NCBI GenBank assembly: GCA_905331475.1
Contig: CAJNYU010001314.1
Span: 38,789 to 102,788 of the forward strand
DNA from: Rotaria socialis
Taxonomy: Eukaryota; Rotifera; Eurotatoria; Philodinida; Philodinidae
DNA: 64,000 nt
Reading direction: 5' to 3'
Positions 1-12,841 of the stretch are shown one piece after another. The number at the start of each line of letters is the position of its first letter. Position 1 is the first letter of the stretch. The translations under genes were made by a program, and so were the position numbers. The notes under the pieces are model-generated. The model had not been told where the DNA came from and did no database searches. It worked only from the letters and a program-made list of their open reading frames with translations.

Positions 1-549
1 TAGACATTGTACAGCCTGAATCTTATCGCATAGTGTTCATTGAGTTCGATTTAGAAAAAAAAACGGTATTCATAGAGAATCCTCGTAACATAAAATCTAC
101 TTCAGATAATAATCTTATTGTGATAACATAGATTCATACGTTAAGTGCATTCTTTTCTAGAGTTCACATTATTCATGACGCAATGTGGGTAGAACGCTGA
201 CGTTGTTAACACCTTGAATTTCCAACTAAAAAAAGATTAAAATTTAACGTTATTTTATTCTAAATTTAATTGAATTCGATTCATTGTCGATAGATGTACT
301 AAAGCATATTCTATTGTGTTCGAATCATTTCACTTTATCATAGTATTTATGAAAAAACAATTAGTTTATCGTTTCATAAATGTTCATGTCTTTGTCTAGT
401 GATAGAATTCACGAAGTTCAAGCACTGAACGAAAGGATAAGAAAGCGAACAATTAACAGCCAAAGAGAATGAAAGACAAAAATAGATGTCACAAATAAAA
501 AACTGAAAAGAAAGCAAGTAGCGATGTTTGTGTTTAAACCTTGTGCGCT

Positions 550-3500
550 CTAATAAAATCTCATTTCGTCAAAGTTACAATCATGAGGCAAAGATATGGT
601 TGTTTGTGGTGAATAGGCAGATTCAGTTTCCAATGAATAATTTTTTCCTTCATTATTATCCCAATGTTCTTGCCCATTGACGCGATAACGAAGGACAAAG
701 TCAACTCGATCAATATCATTTGGAATATCAATATTAAATTCAAATTTATCTAGATTACGAAAATCATTTGAATGAAAAAGATGTTTAGCTTGATATTCAT
801 TTTTATTCGACCATCGACTAAATGTATATTGAAGAGTAACATTTTTATGATAACCAGCATTGGTGACCCATGTTGTACCATATAAATATTGTTCGCCAGT
901 TAATGAAGATTTGAGACGTATACTAGCATATTCTAATTTTATTTGGGATTTCCATACTTCATGTAAATATATATCGGGATGTTCGGAGTTCGGTTGACGA
1001 TATAAACAAAAGAATTTTTTCGGTACTCGAATAGACGAAGTTTGTTTTGATGTTAATTCAACGTCAAATACCCATGGTTTATTTTCTAAATGTAATGATA
1101 CTGGAACATACAGATTATTGCTTAAAAATGGAAAATTCATTGAATCTTCATCAGTAAATGAGTGAAAGTATTGCACTTGTGTTAATTCACCGCCATCTGA
1201 ATCAGAAAAATGAACTCTTTTTTTCTTTCTTCCAATAGGCCTTTTTCGTCTTCGAACACCGGTAGAATTATTTAGATTGCTAGTTGATGCTGATGTACTG
1301 GGCGTGAGTCTCGTTGGAGAAGAGTGTGGTGAAGAATTCGGAATTTCATTGGGTACAACAAACTGAAATTGATTATCAGATGTAGACTCTTGAGATATCG
1401 GTGGCGATTGTTGGTGTGATCGTATTCTTAATCCTGAAATAAAGATTTCAGTACTTTTAAGAAGTTATTAGCGAAACAAGCCAGAACAATACATAGAAAG
1501 AGAAAATTGTTTCCTGTTATATCAAATCATAATTCTGCTGTATTATGACTGACATGAAACTAAAAGTTATTTTCATCAAAACTTTATGTCCAAGTTTATA
1601 CGTTAATAGCTTTTTCAATATGAGTACTTAATAATGTATAAAAAGCCTAGAGGTCATGATATCTATCTATGTCGTTGATTGATAAATGTTTTATTATGAA
1701 ATGTCAAAATTGATTTTACCAATAAAAATCTATACGTTTGCGTGTCATCTTTGTTTAGCGATGATGTATTCTATTACGTAAACATAAATCGAATACAACG
1801 AAATAGTTAATATTATTTAATATTTATTTTCTATGAATGCGACCAACATGATTCTAAATAAATCTCAAGAAGACTAACGAAAGTTTAGCGAATAGACTTT
1901 TAGATAGAGACAGCCAAGATTATATCCCAACAATGATCCATTAGTATCCGAGCATCTTTACTGAGTCTGATAGAGATACTGGCACACTCTGGTTTCCTTT
2001 AGTAATAATAGGGGAACAAAATTGATTTTTGAATTTCAAATCCTTCCATTTGTGTCTATATCGGAAATGCGAGTATCAAATTTCAAATTGACTGGTTTAT
2101 ATAAACGATTTAGACAAATTTTCAAGTAAAAACTCAGCCAAACTCATGCTTCTAAGGCAGATGAGAACACTCGATGTGAGTAAAACTATATTTTTCTTCA
2201 GCAATAAGTCAAAAATATGATCTTTTTTTCAAAATATTGAATCTGAAAAGTACCGGAAGACTTTCTTTGTTTAACAAGAAATTATTTCTAGTAGGGATGT
2301 ACCAATTCCAATTCCAACCAATTCAATTCCAAGCCAAGAATTAGAATTGGTTGGAATTGGAATTGGAATTGACTCCCCACGGAAAAAATTTCACTAAAAA
2401 AACGCGGGAGTCAGACCTTTTAGACGTCTCTAAAAAAACCGCTGAAAACCGCGTTTTTTTTAAATTGAATAAACGGTCTGACTACCCCGTTTTTTTTCAG
2501 CGCGTCAGTACGCGAATACCCCAAGACGCGATCAGACGCGGTTTTAAAAAAACGCAGAAAAGTCGGTGATAATCCCGGTTTCAGAATACCGCATTTTTAC
2601 AGTTGACCTGATCACTTCGATATGCTCAGGTGACTTACCCTTCGTGGGGTAGTGTAGTGAACTATAAGTTCCAATACTTCAAAGTCGCATTGCAGCGACG
2701 AACTTCATATTAAATTTTATAATATGATACAGATAGTAAAGTGCGCACGATATCCTTTCTGTTCTTACACATTATTGCAGCAACATCGTACGAAATGCGC
2801 AAAGACAATACTGTCAGTTTATGATACCCCGACGCGGTTACAATCGAGTTCAAAGAGGTTTACGATACCGCGGTTTTTCTTGAAAAATCTTTTCAGTGTG
2901 GAAAAGACTTTATATCACATTTATGAAGATATACTACGAACCTAATCAAAGGTCGCTGAGGTACTCAAAAGTTCAAGCACAGAATGTGTTGAATATCATC
3001 AGCAGAATCTTCTCAGCACGTTTCATGAAGACGCGACTTATTCTACCGCGGTGCATCATGGGAGAACCGCGATAACAATAAAATCCGCGGTTGACCGCGA
3101 TTTTTTCGAAATTTTTTTTCCGTGGGTCGAATTGGAATTGGTGCACCCCTAATTTCTAGACCTCTTTTATCAATGGATTCGAAACGAAAATGTTTTTTCA
3201 CTTACTTGTTACTCGAAATTGGCTTGGCTTAATCGTATTATTATTGAGCTCTTTGCTTTTCACTAATTTGTCGTCTTTTTTTTCATCTAACGAAATTGAT
3301 TCCAAGCTTTCATTAATAGCTTGCACTTTATCTTCAGGATTACTATTATTTTGTTCTATTGAATCTGCTTTTGTGAGCTGAGTTTCACCAGATGTTTGTT
3401 TTAATGATGCACACTCCTGTAGCCTTCGAAAAGCAAGGATACCGTTTAATGATGAATTTGAATTTAATATAATATCGTCAGTCAATTCATCTAGTTTTCT

Positions 3501-3865
3501 TGATGCTAGGATATTGTCTAATGTATCACTGAAATAGAATTAATTAAACTTTTGTTTTTTCTGTTCAATTTAAATAGAAACCTTGTTTTATCTTCTTTAA
3601 TTATTGGTTTGCATAGATTATGTATTTCTTCGTCGGGCAATGGAAATGAATTTGATGAAGAAACATTGATTGGATAGGTATCGAAAAATATCTTCGATGA
3701 TGAATGGCATATAGATCTTTGTGGTTCAGTTGTATATGTTTGTAGCAAATGAAAGAAAGCGACTGGGTCTTTTTTATAGAAAGACAATCCTTCGCTACCT
3801 TTATCTCCTATTGCTACATCAGCTTCGGTTAATGGTGTTTCCTGTTTAAGAGGTGTATGGGCCAT
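550..3865 (-). CDS. Glycogen-targeting protein phosphatase 1 regulatory subunit (PPP1R3-like, CBM21), copy 1
   Basis: Exons 3865-3582, 3528-3206 and 1433-550 join in frame to give 496 residues. The last exon carries a PP1-docking RVxF motif (KKRVHFSDSDG, coded near 1215) and then a CBM21 carbohydrate-binding domain with its signature WDNNEGKNY near the C-terminus. In animals this family recruits PP1 catalytic subunit to glycogen, where it dephosphorylates glycogen synthase and phosphorylase. The N-terminal 200 residues are Ser/Asn/Glu-rich and not recognised; the reading frame is open upstream of the ATG at 3865, so an extra 5' exon cannot be excluded. The start was chosen because both copies then give a first exon segment of exactly 284 nt. 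Intron 2 (3205-1434) is swollen by a MITE. The copy at 20988-22549 is a close paralogue, nearly identical over the CBM21 region. Confidence 0.85.
2292..3151. mobile_element. hAT-type non-autonomous element (860 bp) with perfect 8-bp TSD
   Basis: The element starts TAGGGATGTACCAATTCC and ends with the inverse of TAGGGGTGCACCAATTCC. It is flanked on both sides by the 8-bp duplication ATTTCTAG (2284-2291 and 3152-3159). Ends of this form and an 8-bp TSD are hAT hallmarks. Subterminal DNA is an array of GGAATTGG motifs; the interior has repeated CCGCG/CGCGG-plus-T-run blocks on both arms. No transposase is seen. It sits inside intron 2 of the PP1 subunit gene, and the paralogue's intron lacks it. 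Confidence 0.92.
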
Positions 3866-3949
3866 CGTCGATTTTTGTAATGGTGACAAATTAAAATTTA
3901 GCAATGATTTAGGTTTATGACTACTATCTCCTTATAAAAAAACATAAAT

Positions 3950-6410
3950 AAATAAATAATTATTCTATTTAATAATGTCTATTTTTTCTTCGTGCGCGAT
4001 TAGTGCGTACGAGATAGATTTATTTCGTACTCAATGCTCTTTTGTTTTCAAGAACATTCAAAGGTTAATAGAAGAAATATGATTATGCATGCGATATGTT
4101 TTTACTCTCATTATTTAGATAGCGGTTGACCAATGTATGCCCGGTAGATCTACGCCAGCCGATATGCTGTTTAGTTTTTATACAAAATGATTAAATGCAT
4201 CGGCCAATGGTTCATTCTATAACTGCTTATTTCATCATCTGTCATGCTATTTATGTAGAAATAGAGTATCATGTTTCTATACTATTATTAACTAAGTTAT
4301 AATTTATTGTTGGAAAATAAAAATAAACGGATAGAAAGTACCAGCGAGATGATATTTCCGTTTTTTTCGATTCTATCTTGGTATGTCTACATATTTCAAA
4401 TATATTCTTACCGAAATAATATGGGTGACAAAAACACTAATTGCACGTTTGTTCAACGAACTATTCTACAGATTATTCTATGCCTGTATTTGTGAGTACG
4501 TTTTAAAAAAGGTTGGTTGTAAATTCGCATCTTTCTTTATATATATATGTGTCTGAGGGTCATCGAGTCCATTATAAGAGAAGAGAAGAACGGCAAGAGA
4601 AAAAGCCAATGTATTTTCTTTCGGGCTAACATGTGTTGCTCGTGAGAAGAATGCAGCAAGAAAAGAATGTCTATGTCCTTCTTTTTTTTCTTTTATGTAT
4701 AAAATCGAGATATAAGAGAAAAAAATGAATAGAAACTGAATTGAGTACTCCGGGGTCGAGATCTTTTGTTGCCTTTCAACGTGGAAAGCATCGACGTGAT
4801 CCACCATTGAAGAGATTCGCATAATCGTATGTGATAAACTTAATGCAATACAATTTATTAGATTTTTTTTCTTGCTCATTGTTTCAATATTCATGATTGT
4901 AGATTGGAAACACATAGAATCATATAGCGTGTGCATAAAGTGCTTTAATGTATTATTCAAAGACTATGGCCAAAAGCTACAAATTTGTATTCATCATAAC
5001 AACAAAATTCAACAGCTTGTATATTTCCATCTTGATTTGAGAAAATTATTTCTGTTTCTTGAATATTTTCTGCTGACCGAGTGTTGATAACAAATGAAAA
5101 GCAATATTTAACATAAAAATTTCAGTCGACTGATTTATCCTTTACTTCTGTCATAAACGAGATAAAAAGAAAACAATAAGTACGAGAGTTCTCCTGAGAA
5201 CAGAAAATCGTGCATTGCACGCACGTATCATTTACCATCGAGGCAAACGATAAGAGCAACTATTATTCAACTGGATAAAACTAATGCGATCTGTGTATGA
5301 ACATTTATATTAAAAAGATCTGTTAGTTATAGTTTCAATAAGTCATCCAAGTAAATCATACGCAAGTTGCACGATTCATTATAAAAGCATACATATAGAA
5401 ACAACACACTGTTTATTCTCTATAGACAACTTGAAATTCAAGGCCAAGAAAAGTTTGCATGTAGACTCTGACGCTATATGTTCCCACCGTCGGTTAGCTC
5501 TTCATCTATAACATATACTAATCAAAGTACGATGTCAGAGAAATTTTATATGAACATGTTAATCATATAGTAGAGGATACTTTTGAGATGCACAAAAGAC
5601 CGGAATTCATAACTTTTTGCAAGTAGATTGAGTGCGAGTAAACAATGTTGTATTTTACAAGACACATATTTCATTCAGAATGCATTACTTTTGTAAAAGA
5701 TATTAGATTCTTGCTTTCTAACATTTCGCTAAAGCATAAGAGTATGACTATTATCAGAAATCAAAAACAATACAGAACGTGTAGTGATTTTTATTCGAAA
5801 TAAAAAAAATAACAATCCAAACATAAATCACTGTAGATGTTAATTCCATTATTTCTTTGTTTACAAAGCGTTGTCGTGAAATCGTTAACTCTTTGTGCTT
5901 ACATTATATATTCTATTGATCCATTAAAAAGAAATTGTTAAATACAAAACGACCTGTTCTTCATCGTCCACTATTTCATCAAGGCGAATGGGATTGATTA
6001 TGTTGCTCAGAAAGTCTAAAACTCTAGTGGAAAGAATACACATGAAATCTGATACCCTATTCAGAGATGAATAGCGCATACCAACACAGATTATTCGAGA
6101 TAGAACGCAGACAACAGGTGAATCAGAGGTGAAAATTTAAAGCAATTCATTTATAAAAACAAGATCTTCACAGATGTTTCAAGAATTATTAACACAGAAC
6201 TCAAGTAGTTTGTAAAATAATATTTCCAATATCTCATCTCTTCTGCTCATAAAAATTAGGTTTCTGCTTCATATGAATCCAATATTCATCTTATCCATGC
6301 AACTTCATCAATACATCTGTTCAATTAGACCGGCTTATAAAAAAACTCAGGCATCCTTAAACATATTCTTCGACTACCCGGATGTTCTGAATGAATGAAT
6401 TCGTCAGTAG
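3950..6410. other. Intergenic; diverged half of a segmental duplication
   Basis: No convincing gene. The stretch upstream of PP1 copy 1 can be matched by eye in blocks to the stretch upstream of copy 2 (about 22.65-24.8 kb), for example near 4060-4110 versus 22745-22790 and 5405-5460 versus 24205-24255. The copies differ by many small indels. Short open frames here are AT-rich and not conserved between the copies. Confidence 0.6.
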
Positions 6411-6411
6411 G

Positions 6412-7290
6412 GATGTTCATTTTTATTTATTGATCTTTATAATAACGAGTAAACATAAATAAAATGCTCCTATTTGTAAAATAAAGATAAATATCTTATT
6501 TATATTTAAAAAACAAAGATTAATAAATTTGAAAATCTTTATTATTTGAAAAATAAAGATAGATAAATTCTTTATATTTATAAAGTAACGATAAATGAAA
6601 TATTTATGTTTACAAAAAAAAGATAAATAAATCAGACAATTCGAAAACATAAATATAATATAAATATAAAGTTAGCAATTTTTCTATGAGCGACAAAGAA
6701 ACAAATACCTGATGCAACATCACAGAACACAGGTTAATTCGAACAAGTTCATTCAAAAAGCGCTGCTACAAAATATATTTCGTGCACAAAACAGAGATCT
6801 TTAATCTAATCAAATCAGCAGAGCTTTAGTAAATGAATAATAACGAAATTATTGTGCAGTATCTTCAATTCGTTTTCAGACCGATTTTTCTATCTAACAT
6901 CAGCTTGCGATGTCATTAAAGGCTCCTTTAAATCCAAATCAATTATTGTTCATTTAGGAGATGAAGATCGCTTCATGACAAATACAGCTTCACGTTGAAA
7001 TTGAACAGTTTTTTTTAGAGCAGATACTTGCTACATACAGTGTTTTTTACAGTGAACAGTAGTAGTATTATCGCATTCCTTTGGAAAAGTTCTGATTGTC
7101 AGTTTTTTTTTCGAGTAAAGTGAATTTCTATTTCTTCTTTGTTTTTCGTACTCTCAAGAAAATCGACCGTGCTTCTGTTATTTTTCTATTTCAAAAATAC
7201 TTTGAAAGTCAATAGTTATTTTAATTACAACTCCTTAGCTGAATCTAAACGAGAAAGATGATAAATAAATAGAATTTTATCTTAAATGGT
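6412..7290. mobile_element. hAT-like AT-rich element, left part (copy 1)
   Basis: It begins TAGGGATGTTCATTTTTATT and continues with a TAAATATAAA/TTTATATTTA-rich subterminal array. The sequence is nearly identical to 16587-17430. The right end seen in copy 2 (AAAGTAACACCCCTA) is missing here: similarity stops near 7290 where a different element begins. It is therefore a truncated or interrupted copy. No open frame of note. Confidence 0.7.
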
Positions 7291-7296
7291 AAGATG

Positions 7297-10200
7297 CGCT
7301 GTAAAAAAAAGGTTTTCTACGGAACCAAAAAAGTATCTGAGCGCGGGCACACGGTCAGATCCTTTTTTGGTTTCGTAGAAAAAAGGTTCCGTATGGAACT
7401 TCTTCTTGGTAAATGGAAAAAATGGTTTCGTACACATGGTTCAGTACGAAACCTTTACCAGGAAAAGCCACAAATGTTTCGTACCACAGGTTCGGCACGA
7501 AACCTCCGCAATATTATGCTCAAATGGTTTCGTAAACATGGCTTCGCATAAAACTTTCCAAATCATATTCATCTGATGAGGAAACCCTTGGAAGTGATAC
7601 ATGCTTTTCGACTTGAGCTGCCATACTTATGGTCAATTTCAGTGAGTTAAGGAAAACCCCTGAAGGATGCCTTTCGTTAGTTCTCCCTTCAAAAGTTATC
7701 CTTATGTTATCAGAATTTCAGTGAAATGCCAAGGAGGAAGCCTTTGTAGTTGTCGAATTGGTTTTGAGTTTGAGCCCAGTTTGTCAGATAGTTCTTAGTG
7801 AAATATAAAAAGCTCCAAGTGAACGATGGCTCATAAGTCTTCTGTAGAAAGTGGTAGACATTTTCACCAATTTTAACCTATAGTGTCGCAGATATCAGTG
7901 AATTGAATGAGACTATTTCTATTTGAGATTTCATGAAGAGAGTAATTGACTTATGAGGGCAATGTTGGAAAGATTTTATTTTAAAAGCACACCTCTTTTC
8001 CAGAGTTTTCAAAGTTCAGCAATACCACTAGTGCCTAAAAAAAGGATGATAAAATGTGGTATTTTCCGTGAACTTTACTATCCCTAGGAAATATGCATTC
8101 TTGTGAAATAAACCTTTTCAAACATTTCTCTCATAAGTCAATTACTCTCTTCATGAAATCTCAAATAGAAATAGTCTCATTCGATTCACTGATATCTACG
8201 GCACTATAGGTTAAAATTGATGAAAATGTCTGCAACTTTCTACAGAAGACTTATGAGCCATTGTTCATTTGGAGCTTTTTATATTTCACTAAGATCTATC
8301 TGACACACTGGACTCAAATTCAAAAGCCATTCGACAGCTACAAAGATTTCCTCCTTGGCATTTCACTGAAATTCTGATAACATAAGGATAACTTTCGAAG
8401 GAGGAGCTAACGAAAGGCATCCTTCAGGGGTTTTCCTTGTCTCACTGAAATCGACTATATGTACGGCAGCTCAACTCGAAAACCAAGTATCACTTCCAAG
8501 GGCTCCCTCTTTAGACAAGAAAAAATATTGTTTACTTCAAACCCGTGAGTAAGTCTTCCTAAAGAAAACCACAAAAAGCATAAACCTACTTCCATATCAA
8601 GATTGCGAACTCAACCACAGCAAACAAATAACCAGTTATTTTGACCAATAAACTAACATGACAATTAGCATCTCACTCAAGTCTGAAACAGGAAAAGAAT
8701 CACTTGTTAAACAAAATGTTACTTCGAAATCGAAAACCGGCATCGATCTACAACGGAAAGAAGACTATATTTACATAAGAAAACTTAAATTTAAGCATCC
8801 ATTGAATATTTATCCGCGTCAGGCAAAAAACAAGCATTAAACGAATAGAATAGGTGCTAAATCTTATTTCTACGTGTTATATTTACCTAGATTTATTGTG
8901 AGTAGAATACGAGCTAGCACTTTATACGCTGTTCGCACGAAAGTGGCATCGCCGTCAGTTGTTCTTGTGGCCATCCTAAACAAAAACAACAAAGATCAGC
9001 AACTTACATTCTAAGATTCAACTTACCATTAAAAGAATTATTCACATATACCTAAAATATTTAAAAGAACACTAATTCATTCTATCAGATTCACATTACC
9101 TGTCTATTCATACATGTGACCTATCGAAAAAGATACAAGAACAATCACACCCTCAAGATACCACCAATTATTGAATTGATTTTGGTGACATAACTACCCA
9201 AGTCTACCATTCAACTATCGCTTCCCGGTCCTTGAAAAAATCATGACGCATTCGAATTCCTGGACATCGATAACCTATTCTAAACTTTGATCAGAATTCA
9301 GATCGGAGTTGAAATAAAAAGTTTAATTTTACAGTCCTTGATTTTTTGATAGACCCAATATCTGACCAATGGGAGCTCAGATCGAAAAAATGATCGCGGA
9401 TTCGGAATCCTCGACCTCAAGAACGTACTTGAGATTTATATTACTTAAATCACGCTCCGAAAATATAGTCTTGCTTCAAGCCAGAACCATCTTTGGAAAA
9501 ATGGTGCAGGAGGGACCATTTTGAAACATCCACAACTTTTGAGGATCTGAGATGGTTCGGTAAGCTAACTTGAACCCTCGAGTGTTTATTAGTGATTGAG
9601 GAAAACCCTATAAGGTCCAGTATCTTGGCTGGAACCATGAATGGTTCCGTATGCTTTCTACGGATCTATTGATGGTTTCACGAACTATATTATGGCTTCG
9701 TATACGGTGTACGAAACCATTAGGAGTTTCACCACTTATTTTAAGGTTTGGTATACATACTACAAAACTGTAGATAGTTTCGAAAACTAGATATAGGTTT
9801 TTTGTGAATTATATAATACCATTGATGCTTCCGTATATCTGTTAGAAAACCATTGGTAGCATCATGAACTCTATAATGGTTCGGCATCTCTTTACGAAAC
9901 CATGCATGGCTCTATAATGTTTGCAAAGGTTTCGCATGTATTTTACGAAACTACTAATTACTTCAAAAGGCACAAAATGGTTTTGTATATCTTTTGCGGA
10001 ACCATTAACGGTTTCGTGCAGTTATCTGAAGGTTCAGCAGACATATTGCGAAAAAGTTTTTCCAGTTTCATAGAGTATCTAAAAGTTCCGGATATGCCCT
10101 ACGAAATCATTCATAGTTGTTTTAGGGCTGTAATCGTTCCGAATATATTCCACGAAACTAGTCATGGTTTTGCAAAAGATATACTGAACTTTTATATCAT

Positions 10201-10848
10201 TTACGAAAGTGTGAATGGTTTCATGTATACCTAGGTCGAGCAATCCGACAGTAGGCATCTATCGGAACCCATCAGACCCGACTGGAATCCAATAGGATTT
10301 TATCGGATCCTGTCAGATCTTACAGAATTATCGTTCGATTCCGGGTCGAGGATCCGATGTCGGATCAGTCGGCCTGGGTCAATGCATGCTGAAACTTTGG
10401 ATCCTTCGCGAAACTTTCCATGGATTCGTATAAGATACACGGAACCGTTACTTGTTAAACGAAACTCTCATTAGTTTCGTAAAACATAAAACCGTTCAGC
10501 GTAGATCGTACGAAAATATTCACTGCTTCATAAATGATACAAAGGTTCAGTATTTCTTTGCCGGAGCCGGAAATAGTTTCGTAGAATGTGCGCAGAACCT
10601 TTAGTGGACTTACGAAACCTTGAATGGTTTTGTATGACAAATACGAAACTACCAAAAGTTCGGTTCACGCTCAACGAAACTTCTAGATGGTTTCGTAGTA
10701 AAACGTCAAAACCTTTTCCAACTTTCGGAACTTAAAAAGGTTCTGTATGAAAGTTCCGAAACTGTTCTGATGCCACGAAACTTAAAATCGTTTCATAAAA
10801 TAGTACCAAACCTTCAAAGTTCGGTAGAACACCAATTTTTTTACAGTG
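7297..10848. mobile_element. Composite transposon-like region bounded by CRCTGTAAAAAAA inverted ends
   Basis: The left edge reads CGCTGTAAAAAAAAGG and the right edge is the inverse of CACTGTAAAAAAATTGG. Just inside both edges (7310-7560 and 9640-10830) lie dense arrays of the dyad pair GGTTTCGTA / TACGAAACC, often as TACGAAACCAT..TGGTTTCGTA. Between them sit a 0.9-kb inverted repeat (7576-8513) and a GATCCGACAGT-type repeat (about 10235-10380). No transposase frame was found; short open frames follow the repeats and are not genes. No target duplication is visible. The right edge abuts a truncated GPCR. Confidence 0.65.
7576..8513. repeat. Long imperfect inverted repeat (arms about 420 nt, loop about 110 nt)
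   Basis: The left arm begins GATGAGGAAACCCTTGGAAG and the right arm ends with its near complement (CTTCCAAGGGCTCCCTC, about 8495-8511). Complementarity continues inward through AAGGATGCCTTTCGTTAG / CTAACGAAAGGCATCCTT and to about 7990 and 8100. It lies wholly inside the composite element and would fold into a long hairpin if transcribed. Confidence 0.8.
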
Positions 10849-11660
10849 TGTTAGCACGAGCAATGCTTGTATTAGCTTCATACGATCGCTACTGTTCAAG
10901 TTCTCATCTATATCGACTTCGCTCAATGAGTAAAATACGAAAAGCGCGATTTATTATTGTCACAAGTACAATAATAGGTATTATCAATATTTTACCAATA
11001 CTGGCTATCTATCACTGGGAAGAAACATTGGATATATGTCTTCAATATTCAAATCTATTAATCAATATTTACATTTCCAGTCAAATTCTTCTTTATTATA
11101 TTTCAGCACCTATACTAATGATTATATTCGGTCTACTAGCTATATGTAATACTCGGAAGTCTATCGTTCGTACAGGCAGTCAATCAACTAATATACGTGG
11201 TCGTCGAACTCAAAAACAATTAACTCAAATGTTGCGTCTACAAATGAATATTCATCTTGTACTTACTGTTTCATTCAGTGTAGTTTATAGTATGACTGCG
11301 TTGAGTCCATCAACAAAAACTCCTAATATTATAGCTGTGCGTTATCTATTGGCCGTATGTAGGGATGTGCAATGTCAGTGTACTGACCACCGGCTTGCAC
11401 CGACGGTGTGTCCAATGGAGTACCGACCACACCGACACTGTTTCACTGTGTACACTATCGGTGTAGTCGGTGATCAGTTTTTCAGTATTCACACCGACAC
11501 TGCACATCCCTAGCCGTATGGCAAAAATGTGATTATTTTCTTTCATTTTTTCTTTATGTTTTTTTCTGGAAGTACTTATCGCAAAAGAATTAGTTCATAT
11601 ATTAAAATTCAGCAGAGGTCCAAATCAACTAATAGACAGCTTCAAAAACCGAAGAATTAA
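10849..11660 (+). pseudogene. Rhodopsin-like GPCR fragment, 5'-truncated, MITE-interrupted and frameshifted
   Basis: The frame begins in TM3 with the E/DRY box (ASYDRYCSSS) and runs through TM4, TM5 (QILLYYISAPILMIIFGLLA) and TM6 (LVLTVSFSVVYSM). It is then split by a 153-bp MITE at 11360-11512. Across the insertion, after discounting one 8-bp duplication, the frame continues into TM7 (DYFLSFFLYVF). One extra T in a run of seven T (about 11559-11565) shifts the frame; in the next frame a typical cytoplasmic tail (SGSTYRKRISS) runs to a stop at 11658. TM1-TM2 and the N-terminus are absent, cut off at the edge of the 7297-10848 element. The layout resembles peptide receptors expanded in rotifers; the ligand is unknown. 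Confidence 0.82.
11360..11512. mobile_element. 153-bp hAT MITE with 8-bp TSD in GPCR coding sequence
   Basis: Ends are TAGGGATGTGCAATGTCAGTG and its approximate inverse (CACTGCACATCCCTA). The flanking duplication GCCGTATG is perfect (11352-11359 and 11513-11520). The interior repeats the motif ACCGACAC in both orientations. It is too short to encode anything. Confidence 0.93.
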
Positions 11661-12841
11661 ACCAATACAACAGCTTCCTATCGATGACAATACTGTATGA
11701 TTCATGATTAGAAAACAGTAATTTCTCAAATTAAATTTATATTACAGAATGGATCAAAACTAGAAATATTATTATAATAACAGTTTCAATGGTAAGCTCT
11801 TACAATTCATTGCACATACTCTATCAGATATTTAACTCGAACCTGTATGAGGGGAATTTTCATCGTCACAGGGCACAATTTTATTCACCCTTCAGAAAAA
11901 TTCTAAACTATTATAGATATTTCATGAAAAAGCATGAAGCAAAATAATCTTGTTTTCCTACAAGAATTGATCATTTGTATTTAGATAAATTAACTGTAAT
12001 TAGAAATTTACTATCATACCATTGCTTTTTCATAAGATCACTACAATAGCGAGCGTTTTTTAGAAATTAATTGTTGGAAAAGTCATTATGTTTTGGCTTT
12101 CTGCTTAATACACTGTACCACTCTCCTACTGTTTAGCGCCTCAAGTTTGTTTTCACGGATGAACTTGTATTTCAATTGAGATATACTCACGATTTCATCT
12201 CGTGGGACAAAAAATATATTATTGTAAGGTATTTTCTGAACTTATGAAGTCATTTTGTTCAAGTACTTACTCTCTCTCTACGAATCATTCGTGAAAAATG
12301 TTAGAAATATATATTCGTAATTAGAGACGTTGTTTTTTAATTAAAAATAGAAAACAATAACTAAAATATCTAGAAAAAAAGACTGATTCTCATTATCATA
12401 TATTAAAGATCACATCGACTTCGACATTCAGCACTGTCAACTCATCATAGAATGAACTTGCAATAGTAAGTACATCAGGATCTTTATTATTGAATGTGAT
12501 TAGCAGATACGGTAAGTTCTGTTCGAAATGAGTACTGAACAAATCAGCAGTTGGAATACTCACCATCAAATAATATTTTTATTGATTTTGACGTTGTCTT
12601 TGCTATTGAAATATTGTATTTGATTGTGGAGGTCTATGTTAGCAGTGTGCTTGAAAAATAAATAAGTGTAGACTTGCTATTTAAGAGACCCTTCGCGAAC
12701 TGCTTGTGAAACTATGTAACATCTAGATTTCAGCCATTCCATACTGAATCAAAAGAGTAGACAACCAGAAAGTTTAAAAAAATAACTTTTGTCCTTTCCA
12801 AGCACTCAGGGAGAGTTAGAGCATATAAAAAATATATATAT
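11661..12841. other. Intergenic, AT-rich, nothing recognised
   Basis: About 1.2 kb between the broken GPCR and the assembly gap. I see no open frame with coding character, RNA gene or clear repeat. Confidence 0.5.

Noticed and set aside
2351..2945. Two frames inside the hAT MITE
   Set aside because: They translate the GGAATTGG and CCGCG-T-run repeats and no transposase motif is present.
4478..4960. 160-residue minus-strand frame
   Set aside because: AT-rich, low-complexity, no domain, and not preserved in the duplicated segment at 22.6-23.5 kb.
7100..7300. The 6412-7290 element and the composite element as one unit
   Set aside because: The second copy at 16587 continues with unrelated sequence past the same point, so two elements abut here.
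9902..10234. 110-residue open frame in the composite element
   Set aside because: It is built from translated GGTTTCGTA/TACGAAACC repeats and has no independent coding signal; the same holds for 7294-7551 and 10455-10926.
9640..10830. Regular short repeats resembling a CRISPR array
   Set aside because: Unit length and spacing vary, the word occurs in both orientations, there are no cas genes, and the host is eukaryotic; they are element-associated dyad arrays.
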